A DNA stretch of 64,000 nucleotides from Burkholderiales bacterium PBB2 (lineage in GTDB: Bacteria; Pseudomonadota; Gammaproteobacteria; Burkholderiales; Burkholderiaceae_C): the NCBI GenBank assembly GCA_002255955.1, contig NKIM01000004.1, positions 124,001 to 188,000 of the forward strand, given 5' to 3'. Shown here one piece after another: positions 45,358 to 55,827 of the stretch. How positions within the stretch are numbered: the first letter of the stretch is position 1; each line of letters opens with the position of its first letter. The notes under the pieces were generated by a model. It saw nothing but the letters and a program-made list of their open reading frames with translations, made no database searches and had not been told where the DNA came from. The translations under genes and the position numbers were made by a program.

Positions 45358-46278
45358 ATGTCTGCTTCCCCCGCTTCTTCGAGCCCGCCTGCGGCGCCGG
45401 CCCGCCTCTGGCCCGGCTTCGCCCTGGCCACCGCTGGCGCCATTGCCTTCTCGGGCAAGGCCATCATCGTCAAGCTGGCCTACCGGCATGGTGTCGATGC
45501 CATCACCTTGCTGATGCTGCGCATGCTGATGGCCCTGCCCCTGTTTGTGCTGCTGGCCTGGTGGGCCGGGCGGGGCAAGCCGGCGCTGACCCGGCGTGAC
45601 GCCTGGGTGGTGCTGGGTCTGGGCTTCAGCGGCTACTACCTGGCCAGCTTTCTGGATTTCGCCGGCCTGGCCTTCGTCAGCGCCAGTTTCGAGCGCCTAA
45701 TCCTCTATCTCAACCCGACCCTGGTCTTGCTGCTGGGGTGGCTGTTTTTCAAGCGCCGCGTCAACGGCCGGCAGCTGCTGGCCCTGGCCATCAGCTACAG
45801 CGGTGTCTTGCTGGTGTTCGGGCAGGAGCTGTCCTTGCAAGGCCCGCATGTGGGCCTCGGCGCGGCCCTGGTGTTTGGCAGTGCGCTCAGCTATGCCTGC
45901 TATCTGCTGTTCAGCGGCGAAGAAGTGCGGCGCCTGGGTGCGATGCGCCTGACCGGCCTGGCCACCACGGTGGCCTGCCTGCTTTGCATTGCCCAGTTCC
46001 TGCTGTTGCGGCCGCTCAGCGGTCTGGCCCAGCTGGCGCCCGAGGTGTGGTGGCTGTCCTTGCTGAACGCCACGGCTTGCACCTTTGCGCCGGTGTTGAT
46101 GGTGATGCTGGCGATCGAGCGACTGGGCGCCAGCTTGGCGGCCCAGACCGGCATGGTGGGGCCCATGTCCACCATCGTGCTGGGCGCGCTGATTTTGGAT
46201 GAGCCCTTCACGGTCTGGGTGCTGATGGGCACGCTGCTGGTGCTGGGTGGGGTGTGGTTGTTGACGCGTTGGAGGTGA
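45358..46278 (+). CDS. EamA/DMT-family transporter
   Basis: 306-residue drug/metabolite exporter with ten hydrophobic segments in two EamA repeats (about 20-150 and 165-300). The N-terminal ATAGAIAFSGKAIIVK and the SFERLILYLNPTLVLLLGW segment are family-typical. Exports small metabolites; substrate not readable. The start at 45358 is the first ATG of the frame. The next gene begins 4 bases after its stop, so they are probably co-transcribed. Confidence 0.9.
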   Translation: MSASPASSSPPAAPARLWPGFALATAGAIAFSGKAIIVKLAYRHGVDAITLLMLRMLMALPLFVLLAWWAGRGKPALTRRDAWVVLGLGFSGYYLASFLDFAGLAFVSASFERLILYLNPTLVLLLGWLFFKRRVNGRQLLALAISYSGVLLVFGQELSLQGPHVGLGAALVFGSALSYACYLLFSGEEVRRLGAMRLTGLATTVACLLCIAQFLLLRPLSGLAQLAPEVWWLSLLNATACTFAPVLMVMLAIERLGASLAAQTGMVGPMSTIVLGALILDEPFTVWVLMGTLLVLGGVWLLTRWR

Positions 46279-46282
46279 TGCG

Positions 46283-47071
46283 ATGGATTTGGGACTGTCG
46301 GGCCGCTGGGCCCTGGTGTGTGCGGCCAGCAAGGGCCTGGGTCGGGGCTGTGCCGAGGCCTTGGTGAAAGAGGGCGCGCATGTGGTGATCACCGCGCGCG
46401 GCGCTGAAGCGCTGGAGGCCACGGCCGAGGCCTTGCGGGCGCTCAACCCCGCCGTGCAGGTGCGTGCCGTGGCCGGGGATATCGCCACGCCCGAGGGCCG
46501 CGCGGCGGCCTTGGCCGCCTGCCCGCAGGTTGATGTGCTGGTCAACAACGCCGGCGGCCCGCCGCCCGGTGATTTCCGCGACTGGGACCGCGCCGCCTGG
46601 CTGGCCGCCATCGACGCCAATATGCTGACCCCGATCGAGCTGATCAAGGCCACGGTGGACGGCATGGCAGCGCGTGGCTTCGGTCGCGTGGTCAACATCA
46701 CTTCGGGCGCGGTCAAGGCGCCCATCGATGTGCTGGGCCTTTCCAACGGCGCGCGTTCGGGCCTGACCGGTTTTGTCGCCGGCCTGGCGCGCCAGCCGCA
46801 GCTGGCCGGTCGCAATGTCACCCTCAACAACCTGCTGCCCGGCGCTTTTGACACCGAGCGCCTGCACAAGACCCTGGTGGCCGGTGCCTGCAAGAACGGC
46901 CTGGCGACCGAGGAGTTCGCGCAGCGCCGCATGCAAGGGATTCCGGCCCAGCGCTTCGGCACGGCTGCCGAGTTTGGCGCCATCTGCGCCATGCTGTGCA
47001 GCGCCCAGGCCGGCTACCTGACGGGGCAGAACATCCTGCTCGATGGCGGGGCCTACGCCGGCGTGTTTTGA
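46283..47071 (+). CDS. short-chain dehydrogenase-fold protein lacking the usual Tyr/Lys
   Basis: 262 residues with the SDR Rossmann fold: AASKGLGRGCAEALV (cofactor loop) and VLVNNAGGPPPGDF. The catalytic serine is S141 in NITSGAVK, but the expected YxxxK 13 residues on reads SNGAR: S154 replaces Tyr and R158 replaces Lys. I recall this SNGAR pattern in a subset of 3-oxoacyl-ACP-reductase-like SDRs, so it is a family trait rather than a broken gene, but the reaction is unclear. Closely follows the transporter gene. Confidence 0.88.
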   Translation: MDLGLSGRWALVCAASKGLGRGCAEALVKEGAHVVITARGAEALEATAEALRALNPAVQVRAVAGDIATPEGRAAALAACPQVDVLVNNAGGPPPGDFRDWDRAAWLAAIDANMLTPIELIKATVDGMAARGFGRVVNITSGAVKAPIDVLGLSNGARSGLTGFVAGLARQPQLAGRNVTLNNLLPGAFDTERLHKTLVAGACKNGLATEEFAQRRMQGIPAQRFGTAAEFGAICAMLCSAQAGYLTGQNILLDGGAYAGVF

Positions 47072-47203
47072 GTGGGCCAGCCGGGGCAGCGCTCGGTCGC
47101 AATTTGTTACCGATCTGTGCCCTTTTGGGGGATGGGTGAGCGGGCTGCACTTGGGCACAATGCCCGGCTTCGTGTGGCTATGCCTGAATGGGAGTGCATC
47201 TTG

Positions 47204-48523
47204 ATGATGAAGCAGAAGGTCTTCGTGCAGACCGGCGTGGTGGCTGCGGCCGTGATGATGCTGGCGGGCGGCGCCCGCGCCGAGGAGCAAGGCTCCAATG
47301 TCGAGAAATGCTCGAAGAAGCTGGGCGTGATCGCCGTGGCCGAGCCGCAGACCGGCTGGCACCACCTGTCGCGCTACGGCCTGGGCTCGCCCGAGGCCTT
47401 GCTGCGCATGATGATCCAGCAGTCGGGCTGTTTCGATGTGGTCGAGCGCGGCGTGGCCATGCAGAACCTGCAGCAGGAGCGCGCCCTGGGCCAGAGCGGT
47501 GATCTGCGCCAGGAATCCAATGTCGGCAAGGGCCAGATGCAGGCCGCCGACTTTGTGATGACGCCCAATGTGCAGGTGGCGGCCTCCGACACCGGCGGCA
47601 TCGGCGGTGCGCTGATGGGCCGCCTGGGCGTGCTCGGCGCGATTGCCGGTGGCCTCAAGTTCAAGGAAGCGTCCACCAGCCTCCTGATCGCCGATGTGCG
47701 CTCCAGCATCCAGGTGGCCGCCGCCGAAGGCAAGGCCACCAAGACCGACTTCGGCATCGGCGGCTGGGCCTACGGCAACGGCATGCTGGGTGCCCTGGGT
47801 GGCTACACCAAGACGCCGGAAGGCAAGATGGTGGCCGCCAGCCTGCTGGACAACTACAACAAGATCGTCCAGACCATCCGCGACCAGCCTCAGCTTATCC
47901 GCAGCAACAGCGCCTCGGGCGATGCCAACGCCGCTGCCTCGCAAAAGGCCGAGGCGCCGCAAAAGCCCGGCCAGACCCTGTGCCCCAAGATCGCCAATGT
48001 GAAGGCCTATGCCACGGCTTCGCGCGAAGGCAAGGTCGTGGCCACCCTCACCAAGAACGACGAGCTGATCGCCTCGGGCGAGCTCAGCAACGGCTTTGTC
48101 TTTGTAGACGCCGCCAACTTCAGCGGCTGGGTGCAGCGCACCCTGGTCGGCGCTTGCGGCATGGTGTCGAGCGCGCCTCAGGCCCAGCCCCTGCCGGTCA
48201 CGCAATCGGTGGCCGGCGGCATCTTCGGCAACTTCTCCGGCAGCTTCAGCGGCTACGAACAGGGCAGCTTCACCGTCAGCATCCTGCCGGGCCTCAATGG
48301 CAGCGGCACGGTCACCGGCAGTGGTGTCTCCAACCAGAGCGGCGCCTTCAGCGTCAGCGGTGCGGTGCTGCCCAATGGCCGCCTGACCATGGTGGCCTCC
48401 GGCTCGGCCGGCTCGGCCCATTACCAGGGCGGCGTAGACCCGGTCAACGGCACGGTCAGCGGCACCTGGAGCTACGGCGGCGGCATGAAGGGCGGCGGCA
48501 GCTTCAGCGGCCAGCGCAGCTGA
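47204..48523 (+). CDS. CsgG-like protein with SH3-like domain and Gly/Ser-rich C-terminus
   Basis: 439 residues. A signal peptide (about 1-26, ending GARAEE) has no lipobox cysteine. Residues about 35-235 match the CsgG/curli assembly fold: LGVIAVAEPQTGW, QQSGCFDVVERG, ADFVMTPNVQV and STSLLIADVRSSIQVAAAEG. Then a bacterial SH3-like region (CPKIANVKAYATASREGKVV to WVQRTLVG) and a Gly/Ser-rich C-terminal beta-type domain (about 350-439). CsgG itself is an outer-membrane lipoprotein pore; this one lacks the lipid anchor. Neighbouring csg genes are absent. The start follows a GGGAG site; the frame opens earlier at 47072. Confidence 0.8.
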   Translation: MMKQKVFVQTGVVAAAVMMLAGGARAEEQGSNVEKCSKKLGVIAVAEPQTGWHHLSRYGLGSPEALLRMMIQQSGCFDVVERGVAMQNLQQERALGQSGDLRQESNVGKGQMQAADFVMTPNVQVAASDTGGIGGALMGRLGVLGAIAGGLKFKEASTSLLIADVRSSIQVAAAEGKATKTDFGIGGWAYGNGMLGALGGYTKTPEGKMVAASLLDNYNKIVQTIRDQPQLIRSNSASGDANAAASQKAEAPQKPGQTLCPKIANVKAYATASREGKVVATLTKNDELIASGELSNGFVFVDAANFSGWVQRTLVGACGMVSSAPQAQPLPVTQSVAGGIFGNFSGSFSGYEQGSFTVSILPGLNGSGTVTGSGVSNQSGAFSVSGAVLPNGRLTMVASGSAGSAHYQGGVDPVNGTVSGTWSYGGGMKGGGSFSGQRS

Positions 48524-48568
48524 GGGCGCAAATGAGGGCGCAGCTGAGTTGAGCTCAGCCCCGCGGCC

Positions 48569-49486
48569 TCAGGCCTTTTTCGACGAGACCCTCGACGAGA
48601 CCCAGATCCCGGCCGCAATCAGGCCCAGGGCCGCGCCGTGGTACCACTGCGGCCATTCGCCCAGCAGGGCCGCGGACATCAGGCCGGCAAACACCGGCGT
48701 GAGGTTGCCGAAGAAAGCCGCCACCGCCGGCCCGGCCTGGGCCACGCCCAGGCCCCAGCAGCGGTAGGCGATCAGCGAAGGCCCTACCGCCACGTAGATG
48801 AGGGTCAGGGCAAGACCTGGCCCCCAGGTGATGGGCGCAGGGCTGCCCAGCGCCTGCTCGGCGCCGGCCATGCCGCCGGCAAAGACGAGGCCGAAGAGCA
48901 GCTGAGCCATCAGGGTCTCAGCCCAATCCCAGTGGGGGCGCTGTTCCCCGCGCATCGAGGCCGGTGGTCGTGCCAGCAGCCAGCTGTACAAGGCCCAGGA
49001 GAGGATGGCCAGCAGCATCAGCAGATCGCCGCTGACGAAGTGCACCTGGGCCAGGCTGGCCAGTTGCCCGCGCGCGATCACCAGGGCCACGCCGGCCAGC
49101 GAGAGCAGGGCGCCCAGTAGCTGGCGCCGCTGCGGCCGCACGCCGAACAACAGGGCGCCGATGGCCAGCATCCAGACCGGCAGGCTGGCGGCGATCAGGG
49201 TGACGTTGAGCGCGCTGGAGCTGCGCAAGGCCTGGTACTGCAGGGCGTTGTAGCAACCCATGCCCAGAAAACCGGTCAAGGCCAGATAGGCCCAGCGCTG
49301 GCGCAGCAATTCGGTCTGCTTCAGCAAGCGCCAGGACAGTGGCAGCAAGAGCAGGGCCGCCAAGGCCCAGCGCAGGCCGTTGAGGGCCAGGGGGCTGATG
49401 CTGCCGACCATCAATCGCCCGACCACGGCATTGCCCGCCCACATCAGGGGCGGCAGGGTCAGCAACAGGGCCAGGCGCGGGTTCAA
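48569..49486 (-). CDS. EamA/DMT-family transporter
   Basis: 305 residues, ten membrane segments in two EamA repeats. LPPLMWAGNAVVGRLMVG and ALRSSSALNVTLIAASLPVW are typical of this exporter family. Substrate unknown. Its start overlaps the stop of the upstream small membrane protein gene by 4 bases, so the two are coupled. It is convergent with the CsgG-like gene. Confidence 0.9.
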   Translation of the reverse strand: MNPRLALLLTLPPLMWAGNAVVGRLMVGSISPLALNGLRWALAALLLLPLSWRLLKQTELLRQRWAYLALTGFLGMGCYNALQYQALRSSSALNVTLIAASLPVWMLAIGALLFGVRPQRRQLLGALLSLAGVALVIARGQLASLAQVHFVSGDLLMLLAILSWALYSWLLARPPASMRGEQRPHWDWAETLMAQLLFGLVFAGGMAGAEQALGSPAPITWGPGLALTLIYVAVGPSLIAYRCWGLGVAQAGPAVAAFFGNLTPVFAGLMSAALLGEWPQWYHGAALGLIAAGIWVSSRVSSKKA

Positions 49487-49767
49487 AAGCCGATGTCCGG
49501 GCGCTTGTCGGCGTGGTGCTTGTTCTTGCGGCTGCTGCGCAGACGCCAGCGCAGCAGCAGACCCAGGGCCACCGCCAGGGCGGTCATCAGCGGCAGAGCC
49601 GCGCTGGCTTGCTGCGCTCGCGCCGAGCCCAGGCTGGGGACGGTGCCCATCAGCCAGCCGAACACACCGCCGATGAGGGCGAGCGACAGCAAGGCCAGAG
49701 CACCGGCCACAGCCAAGCCCCAGGCAAGGCGGCGGTAGCGGGCGGAGCCCGTGAGATTCATGTCCAT
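49483..49767 (-). CDS. small membrane protein, two spans
   Basis: 94 residues from the ATG at 49767 (another in frame at 49761). Two hydrophobic segments (GLAVAGALALLSLALIGGVFG and ASAALPLMTALAVALGLLL) are followed by a basic tail. Not recognised. It lies 13 bases after the histidine kinase gene and overlaps the transporter start by 4 bases, so the three probably form one operon. Confidence 0.7.
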   Translation of the reverse strand: MDMNLTGSARYRRLAWGLAVAGALALLSLALIGGVFGWLMGTVPSLGSARAQQASAALPLMTALAVALGLLLRWRLRSSRKNKHHADKRPDIGF

Positions 49768-49780
49768 GGTCAGCTGAGGT

Positions 49781-51325
49781 TCAAGGTTCTGTGTTGGACG
49801 GGCTCGCGGGCCGATCTGTCGCCGAGCCATCCAGGGCCACTTCGAAACTGAAGCAGGAGCCCGTGCCTGGCTGGCTTTCCACCTGCACCTGGCCGCCCAT
49901 CAGGCTGACCAGGCGCTGCACGATGGTCAGGCCCAAGCCGGTGCCACCGTAGCGCCGGGTGATGCTGCCATCGGCTTGGCTGAAGGGCTCGAAGATCTGC
50001 TGGATCTGGTCGCGCGTCATGCCGATGCCGGTGTCGTGCACGCTGAAGCGCAGGCGCAGTGGTGGCGGGCCTTCGGTCGGCGCGCTGCCGGCTTCTCCAG
50101 GCTCGGGCTCGATGCGTTCCACCTCGACCCGCACCTCGCCTTTTTCGGTGAACTTGAGCGCATTGCCGACCAGATTGACCAGCACCTGGCGCAGGCGCAG
50201 GGCGTCGCCGGTGGCATGCTGGGGCACGCCGGGCTGGACGCGGGCGTGCAGGTGCAAGCCCTTCTCGTGCGCTTGCAGCAGCAGCGGGTGCAGGGCCTCG
50301 CGCAGGCAATCGTGCAGGGAGAAATGCGCCTGCTCGATGACCACGCGGCCCGATTCGATCTTGGCCACGTCCAGCAAGTCATTGATGATGACCATCAAGC
50401 CCTTGGCTGAGCTGTGGGCCAGCTCGATGAATTTGCGCTGCTTGTCGCTGAGCTCGGTCTGCAACACCAGCTCGGTCAGGCCCAGCACCCCGTTCATCGG
50501 TGTGCGGATCTCGTGGCTCATATTGGCCAGAAAACTGCTCTTGGCCTGGCTGGCCGCTTCGGCCGCTTCGCGGGCGGCTTCGAGCGCGGCCTGGCTGGCC
50601 TTGAGGTCGGCGATGTCGCGGGCATTGAGCAAAAGCACCTGCTCGCCGGTCACCGGGTCGCGCATGGGTCGGGCATTGACGCCATGCCAGCAGCGGCCGC
50701 CGTCGGTCAGCAGCTCCAGATCGGCCTTGAAGCTGTGGCCGGCGCGCACCTGGTTGAAGACCTTGATGGCATCGCCGCTGTCGGCAAACAGGGCTTCGAA
50801 ATCACTGATGCGCCCGCGGCCGGTGGCGTTGGTGCCAGCCACAGCCGGGCGTTTGCCAAAAGCCAGGGCGGCGGCCGGATTGCGCATCAGGGTGCTGCCG
50901 TCCTGCAGGCTGAACACCGCGATGCGCACGGTCGTGTGCTGCAGGGCCTCTACGCCGCGCAGCATGGCCTTGTCGCTGCTGTTGGCCAGGGAATCGGCCG
51001 CAAACAGCATGACCTGGCGGCGGTCGGGGGTGAGGATGCCGCGTGAGACCAACATCACGGTGGCGGGCTGGCCCTTGGGGTAGAGCGTCCATTGTTCGCG
51101 CACGATCTTGCCCTGTGCATGGTCGGCGGCGGTGACGGCCAGGCGCTCGCGCACGGCCTCGCTGGTGTCAGAGAAGTCGCGCGAGAGGAACTCCTCGGCG
51201 CTGCTGGCGCGCCAGAAGCTCAAGGCGGCGGCATTGGCCCAGAGATTGCGCTGGCGTGCGGGGTCGAACACCCACATCGGCACGTCAAGCCAGTCGTAAT
51301 GGGTCAGACAGGAAAAATCGAGCAT
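49781..51325 (-). CDS. soluble PAS-type sensor histidine kinase
   Basis: 514 residues without membrane spans. Two PAS-like domains (about 1-130 and 130-240) precede the kinase core. The phospho-acceptor lies in [17 protein letters not shown]. The ATP domain has LVNLVGNALKF, DTGIGMTRDQ and YGGTGLGLTIV. A cytoplasmic signal is likely. No response regulator gene is adjacent. Confidence 0.93.
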   Translation of the reverse strand: MLDFSCLTHYDWLDVPMWVFDPARQRNLWANAAALSFWRASSAEEFLSRDFSDTSEAVRERLAVTAADHAQGKIVREQWTLYPKGQPATVMLVSRGILTPDRRQVMLFAADSLANSSDKAMLRGVEALQHTTVRIAVFSLQDGSTLMRNPAAALAFGKRPAVAGTNATGRGRISDFEALFADSGDAIKVFNQVRAGHSFKADLELLTDGGRCWHGVNARPMRDPVTGEQVLLLNARDIADLKASQAALEAAREAAEAASQAKSSFLANMSHEIRTPMNGVLGLTELVLQTELSDKQRKFIELAHSSAKGLMVIINDLLDVAKIESGRVVIEQAHFSLHDCLREALHPLLLQAHEKGLHLHARVQPGVPQHATGDALRLRQVLVNLVGNALKFTEKGEVRVEVERIEPEPGEAGSAPTEGPPPLRLRFSVHDTGIGMTRDQIQQIFEPFSQADGSITRRYGGTGLGLTIVQRLVSLMGGQVQVESQPGTGSCFSFEVALDGSATDRPASPSNTEP

Positions 51326-51520
51326 GGAGGGTCAGGGAGGGCCGGATGCCGGGTTCGCAGCCCTGAATCGTCCAGCGGCGTTCCGGGTTTCCGGGGCCGG
51401 CTTTAGGCTGCGTGTGGCGCTGCGCATTGTCGCCTGGGTGACGCAGGTCGTCGCCGCTTGCCGCCCCGCTGTTGCGCAAAAAGTTGTTCGCCCGCCGACC
51501 GGCCACGCGCGGCCGAAGGT

Positions 51521-52351
51521 TCAGTCCTCGACGGCCGCGCGGTAGGCATGCCAGCTGGCATGGCCCAGCACCGGCCCCACCACCAGCAGCCCGGCAAAAC
51601 CGGGCAGCAGGGCCAGCACCACCAGCACCGTGATCAGGGCGCCCCAGAAGAGCATCACACCGGTTTGTGTCAGCACCAGGCGCAAGCTGGTCAGGCCGGC
51701 GGTGACGGCATCGGTCGGGCGGTCCAGCAGCATGGGGATGGAGATCACGCTGACGGCGTAGATGAGGCCGGCGAAGAAGGCACCGACACCGAGGTAGGCG
51801 ACGATGAAGCCCAGGTTTTCGGGGTTGAGCAGCTTGACCAGGGAACCGCTGAGATCGGGCATGCCGTCAAAGCTGACGGCAAACACCACCAGGGCCGCCC
51901 GGCCCCAGATCATCTCCAGGATCAGCAGCACGGTGCCGAAGATGGCGATTTGCGACATGCGCTTGCGCCAGGCGGTGAGGCAGTCCAGCAGGCGGGGTTG
52001 GTAGCCCTGCTGCAGGCGCCGGCTGACCTGGTAAAGCCCCAGGCACAGAAACGGCCCCATCAGCAGAAAGCCGGCCGACAAGGCCAGGGTGTAGATGGGT
52101 GCGTGCTCGTAGACGCCCAGCAAGCACCAGCCCATCAGCATGAAACAGGCGCCGAAGAACAGGCCGATCAGGGGCGCGCGCCGGAAGTCAGCCCAGCCGG
52201 CCGCCAGCCAACGGAGGGGATCGGCAAAGCCCAGCGGGCGCAGCTGGATGGCAAAGGCGCTGTCGGCCGGGATCTCGTCGGCTGGGGGAGGTGGCGCAGC
52301 CGGCAGTTCAGTCGGAGGGGTGGAGCTGGAGGGCAGTTCGGCAGGCGTCAT
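51521..52351 (-). CDS. DUF2189 integral membrane protein
   Basis: 276 residues with a Pro/Ala-rich N-terminal tail and about six membrane segments. LGFADPLRWLAAGWADFRRAP followed by IGLFFGACFMLMGW is the pattern of DUF2189, a family of bacterial membrane proteins of unknown function that I recall beside cytochrome or other envelope genes. Alone on this strand between the kinase and lspA. Confidence 0.85.
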   Translation of the reverse strand: MTPAELPSSSTPPTELPAAPPPPADEIPADSAFAIQLRPLGFADPLRWLAAGWADFRRAPLIGLFFGACFMLMGWCLLGVYEHAPIYTLALSAGFLLMGPFLCLGLYQVSRRLQQGYQPRLLDCLTAWRKRMSQIAIFGTVLLILEMIWGRAALVVFAVSFDGMPDLSGSLVKLLNPENLGFIVAYLGVGAFFAGLIYAVSVISIPMLLDRPTDAVTAGLTSLRLVLTQTGVMLFWGALITVLVVLALLPGFAGLLVVGPVLGHASWHAYRAAVED

Positions 52352-52470
52352 GGCCGCAGCTTAGGCGCCCGCCTCGCTGGCGCACCAGCGGGCTTTCCAG
52401 CAGAAGCCGCCTTCACCGCGTCATCGCCCCCTGCCTGCTGCTTTTGTTCAGCGGCAGGCAAGCGATGGAC

Positions 52471-52977
52471 TCAGCCCTTGCGCACGCGGCGGATTTCGTC
52501 CCAGATCAGCAGCACCGCGCCCACGGTGATGGCGCTGTCGGCGACATTGAAGGACGGGAAGGCTCGGCCGCTCCAGTGCACCTGGATGAAATCGACCACA
52601 TAGCCGTGCAGCAGGCGGTCGATCACGTTGCCGATGGCGCCGCCCAGGATCAGGCTCAGCGCGGTGGCAAACAGGGTTTGCTGGCCGTGGCGCTTGAGCA
52701 TGACCAGAATGAAGACCGTCGCCACGGCACCCAGGCCGACGAAGAACCAGCGCTGCCAGCCCGCCGCATTGGCCAGGAAGCTGAAGGCGGCGCCGGTGTT
52801 GTGGACCCGCACGACGTTGAAAAAGCTGGTGACATAGCGGCTGTCGCCGAGCTGGAAATTGCCCAGGATCAGCACCTTGGTGAACTGGTCCAGCAGGATG
52901 ATGACCAGGGCGATGCCCAGCCACAGGCCCAGCTTGTTGCCGCCGCCCATGCCGCTCTTCTTGTTGCTGCTCGCCAT
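52471..52977 (-). CDS. lspA: lipoprotein signal peptidase
   Basis: 168-residue inner-membrane aspartyl protease that removes prolipoprotein signal peptides after Lgt acts. Four membrane spans; the catalytic aspartates are in [10 protein letters not shown] and FNVADSAI. The NTGAAFSFL segment is also conserved. An extra 10-residue hydrophilic tail precedes the first span. It starts 3 bases after the ileS stop, so the two are one operon. Confidence 0.97.
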   Translation of the reverse strand: MASSNKKSGMGGGNKLGLWLGIALVIILLDQFTKVLILGNFQLGDSRYVTSFFNVVRVHNTGAAFSFLANAAGWQRWFFVGLGAVATVFILVMLKRHGQQTLFATALSLILGGAIGNVIDRLLHGYVVDFIQVHWSGRAFPSFNVADSAITVGAVLLIWDEIRRVRKG

Positions 52978-52980
52978 CGT

Positions 52981-55827
52981 TCAGGCCACCATCCGGGTTT
53001 CGCCGCTGCCGTGCAGATTGCTGTCGCAGCGGCCGCACAGGGTCGGGTGGGCCGGGTTGGCGCCCACGTCGGCGCTGTAATGCCAGCAACGCTCACACTT
53101 CTGATGTGCCGACGGTGTGACCGTGACGCTCAGCTCCTCCGCAGCCATCAGGCTGGCGGCTGAGGTGATGAAGACGAACTTCAGGTCCGCACCCAGCGAT
53201 TGCAGCAGGGTCAGGTCTTGCGCATTGACGCCCAAGGCCACCTCGGCCTGCAGGGAAGCGCCGACGCTGCCGGCTGTGCGCACATCCTCGATGGCCTTGT
53301 TGACCGCCTCGCGGATCTCGCGGATGCGGCCCCACTTGGCCAGCAAGGCCTCGTCGGGTGCGGCGAAGGGCCAGTAGGTTTCGACAAAGATGCTCTCGCC
53401 GCCATGGCCGCCGTCGAAGATGGCCCAGGCTTCTTCGGCCGTGAAACTCAGGAAGGGCGCCATCCAGCGCAGCATGGCCTGGGTGATGTGCCAGAGCGCG
53501 GTTTGCGCCGAGCGGCGCGCCAGGCTCTTGGGCGCGGTGGTGTAGAGCCGGTCCTTGAGCACGTCCAGGTAGAAGGCGCCCAGGTCTTCCGAGCAATAGA
53601 CCTGCAGCTTGGCCACCACCGGGTGGAACTCATAGCGATGGTAGTGCGCCAGGATGTCGGCCTGCAGCTGCGACGCGCGAGCCAGAGCGAAGCGGTCCAC
53701 TTCCAGCAGCTGGTCCAGCGGCACGGCATCGGTCTTGGCATCGAAGTCCGAGACATTGGCCAGCAGGAAGCGCAGGGTGTTGCGGATGCGGCGGTAAGCA
53801 TCGACCACGCGGGCCAGGATCTTGTCGTCCAGGCCCAAGTCGCCCGAGTAGTCGGTCGAGGCGCACCAGAGGCGGATGATCTCGGCGCCCATCTTCTCGC
53901 TGACGGCTTGCGGCGCCACCACATTGCCCTCCGACTTGCTCATCTTGCGGCCCTTGCCGTCGACGACGAAGCCGTGGGTCAGCAAGCCCTTGTAGGGCGC
54001 GCGGCCGTAGAGTGCGCAGCCGATCAGCAGGGAGCTGTGGAACCAGCCGCGGTGCTGGTCATGGCCTTCCAGGTAGAGGTCGGCCTCGGGGCCGCTGTCG
54101 TGGGCGGCGCCGGCATGGCTGCCCTTGAGCACATGCTGGAAGGTCGAACCGGAGTCGAACCAGACGTCCAGGATGTCGCTGCCCTTGCTGTACTGTGACG
54201 CTTCTTCGCCCAGCCACTCGGCCGGGTCCAGCTTGGCCCAGGCCTCGACGCCGCCGGCTTCCACCAGCTGCGCGGCGCGCTCGATGAACTCCAGGGTCTT
54301 GGGGTGGGCCAGGCCGCTGTCCTTGTGCAGGAAGATGGGCAGGGGCACGCCCCAGCTGCGCTGACGCGAGATGCACCAATCGGGCCGGCCGGCGATCATG
54401 TCGCGCAGGCGAGCGCGGCCGTTCTCGGGGTAGAAGCTGGTGGCGTCGATGGCTTCCAGCGCGGTCTGGCGCAGGGTCTTGGCGGCCGGGTCGGTGGCGA
54501 ACAGGCCTTCGCCCTCATCCATGCGCACAAACCATTGCGCGGCCGCGCGGTAGATCACCGGCGTCTTGTGGCGCCAGCAGTGTGGGTAGCTGTGGGTGAT
54601 CTGCACATGCGAGAGCAGACGGCCGGCGTCTTCCAGCGTCTGGGCGATGACGGCATTGGCCTTCCAGATGTGCTGGCCGCCGAACAGGGGCAGGCTGGCT
54701 TCGTAAGTGCCATTGCCGGTGACCGGGTTCAGGATGTCCTTGAAGGCCATGCCATGCGAGATGCAGGACTGGAAGTCATCCAGGCCGTAGGCGGGCGCCG
54801 AATGCACGACGCCGGTGCCGTCCTCTGCGGTGGCGTAATCGGCCAAATAGACGGGGCTGTTGCGGTTGTAGCCCGCATCGACATGGCCCAGCGGATGCTT
54901 GAACTCCAGGCCTGCCAGGTTCTTGCCGAGCGTGGTGGCCAGCACCGAGCCCTCGAGCTTCCAGCGCGCCAGGCATTTCTCGACCAGGGCCTCGGCTACG
55001 ACATACAGGCCACGTGGTGTATCCACCAGGGCGTAGCTCAGCTCGGGGTTGAGGTTGAGTGCCTGGTTGGCCGGGATGGTCCAGGGGGTGGTGGTCCAGA
55101 TGACGGTGAAGGCATCCTTGTCCAGCGAGCTCAGGCCAAAGGCCGCGGCCAGGCGGACCGGCTCGGCGCTCAGGAAAGCCACGTCCACGGCCGGGCTCTT
55201 CTTGTCCTGGTACTCGATCTCAAACTCGGCCAGCGAGGAGCCGCAGTCAAAGCACCAGTACACCGGCTTCAAGCCGCGGTACACAAAACCGCGCTCGAAG
55301 AGGCGCTTCAAGACGCGGATCTCTCCCGCTTCGTTCTTGAAGTCCATGGTGCGGTAGGGGCGGTCCCACTCGCCGAGCACGCCCAGGCGCTTGAAATCGG
55401 CGCGCTGGGCGTCGATTTGCTCGCCGGCATAGGCGCGGCTCTTGGCCTGCACCTCGTCGCGCGGCAGGCCGCGGCCGTGGGTTTTCTCGATCTGGTTTTC
55501 GATCGGCAGGCCGTGGCAATCCCAGCCGGGGATGTAGGCCGCGTCCAGGCCTTCCAGCTGGCGGGCCTTGACGATCATGTCCTTGAGGATCTTGTTGGCG
55601 GCATGGCCGATGTGGATCTGGCCATTGGCATACGGCGGGCCGTCATGCAGCACGAACTTGGGCGCGCCGCGGCGCGCCTCGCGCAGACGCTGGTAGGTGC
55701 CTTGCTCTTCCCAGGCCTTGATCCAGCCAGGCTCGCGCTTGGGCAGGTCGCCGCGCATGGGAAAAGGGGTGTCGGGCAGGTTCAGCGTGGCGCGGTAATC
55801 GGCGGGGGTGTCTTTGGCGGCTGTCAT
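52981..55827 (-). CDS. ileS: isoleucyl-tRNA synthetase
   Basis: 948 residues, class Ia synthetase charging tRNA-Ile. The HIGH motif is HIGH in [10 protein letters not shown] (about 71-74) and the KMSKS motif is in [12 protein letters not shown] (about 630). The editing domain lies between. The C-terminal zinc site has CERCWHY and CGRCDSNL. Length is near the 938 of E. coli. Order ribF-ileS-lspA is conserved in Proteobacteria. Confidence 0.99.
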   Translation of the reverse strand: MTAAKDTPADYRATLNLPDTPFPMRGDLPKREPGWIKAWEEQGTYQRLREARRGAPKFVLHDGPPYANGQIHIGHAANKILKDMIVKARQLEGLDAAYIPGWDCHGLPIENQIEKTHGRGLPRDEVQAKSRAYAGEQIDAQRADFKRLGVLGEWDRPYRTMDFKNEAGEIRVLKRLFERGFVYRGLKPVYWCFDCGSSLAEFEIEYQDKKSPAVDVAFLSAEPVRLAAAFGLSSLDKDAFTVIWTTTPWTIPANQALNLNPELSYALVDTPRGLYVVAEALVEKCLARWKLEGSVLATTLGKNLAGLEFKHPLGHVDAGYNRNSPVYLADYATAEDGTGVVHSAPAYGLDDFQSCISHGMAFKDILNPVTGNGTYEASLPLFGGQHIWKANAVIAQTLEDAGRLLSHVQITHSYPHCWRHKTPVIYRAAAQWFVRMDEGEGLFATDPAAKTLRQTALEAIDATSFYPENGRARLRDMIAGRPDWCISRQRSWGVPLPIFLHKDSGLAHPKTLEFIERAAQLVEAGGVEAWAKLDPAEWLGEEASQYSKGSDILDVWFDSGSTFQHVLKGSHAGAAHDSGPEADLYLEGHDQHRGWFHSSLLIGCALYGRAPYKGLLTHGFVVDGKGRKMSKSEGNVVAPQAVSEKMGAEIIRLWCASTDYSGDLGLDDKILARVVDAYRRIRNTLRFLLANVSDFDAKTDAVPLDQLLEVDRFALARASQLQADILAHYHRYEFHPVVAKLQVYCSEDLGAFYLDVLKDRLYTTAPKSLARRSAQTALWHITQAMLRWMAPFLSFTAEEAWAIFDGGHGGESIFVETYWPFAAPDEALLAKWGRIREIREAVNKAIEDVRTAGSVGASLQAEVALGVNAQDLTLLQSLGADLKFVFITSAASLMAAEELSVTVTPSAHQKCERCWHYSADVGANPAHPTLCGRCDSNLHGSGETRMVA

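Noticed and set aside
46208-48421. 737-residue open frame antisense to the SDR and CsgG-like genes
   Set aside because: It spans several sense genes and has no start signal or recognisable motif.
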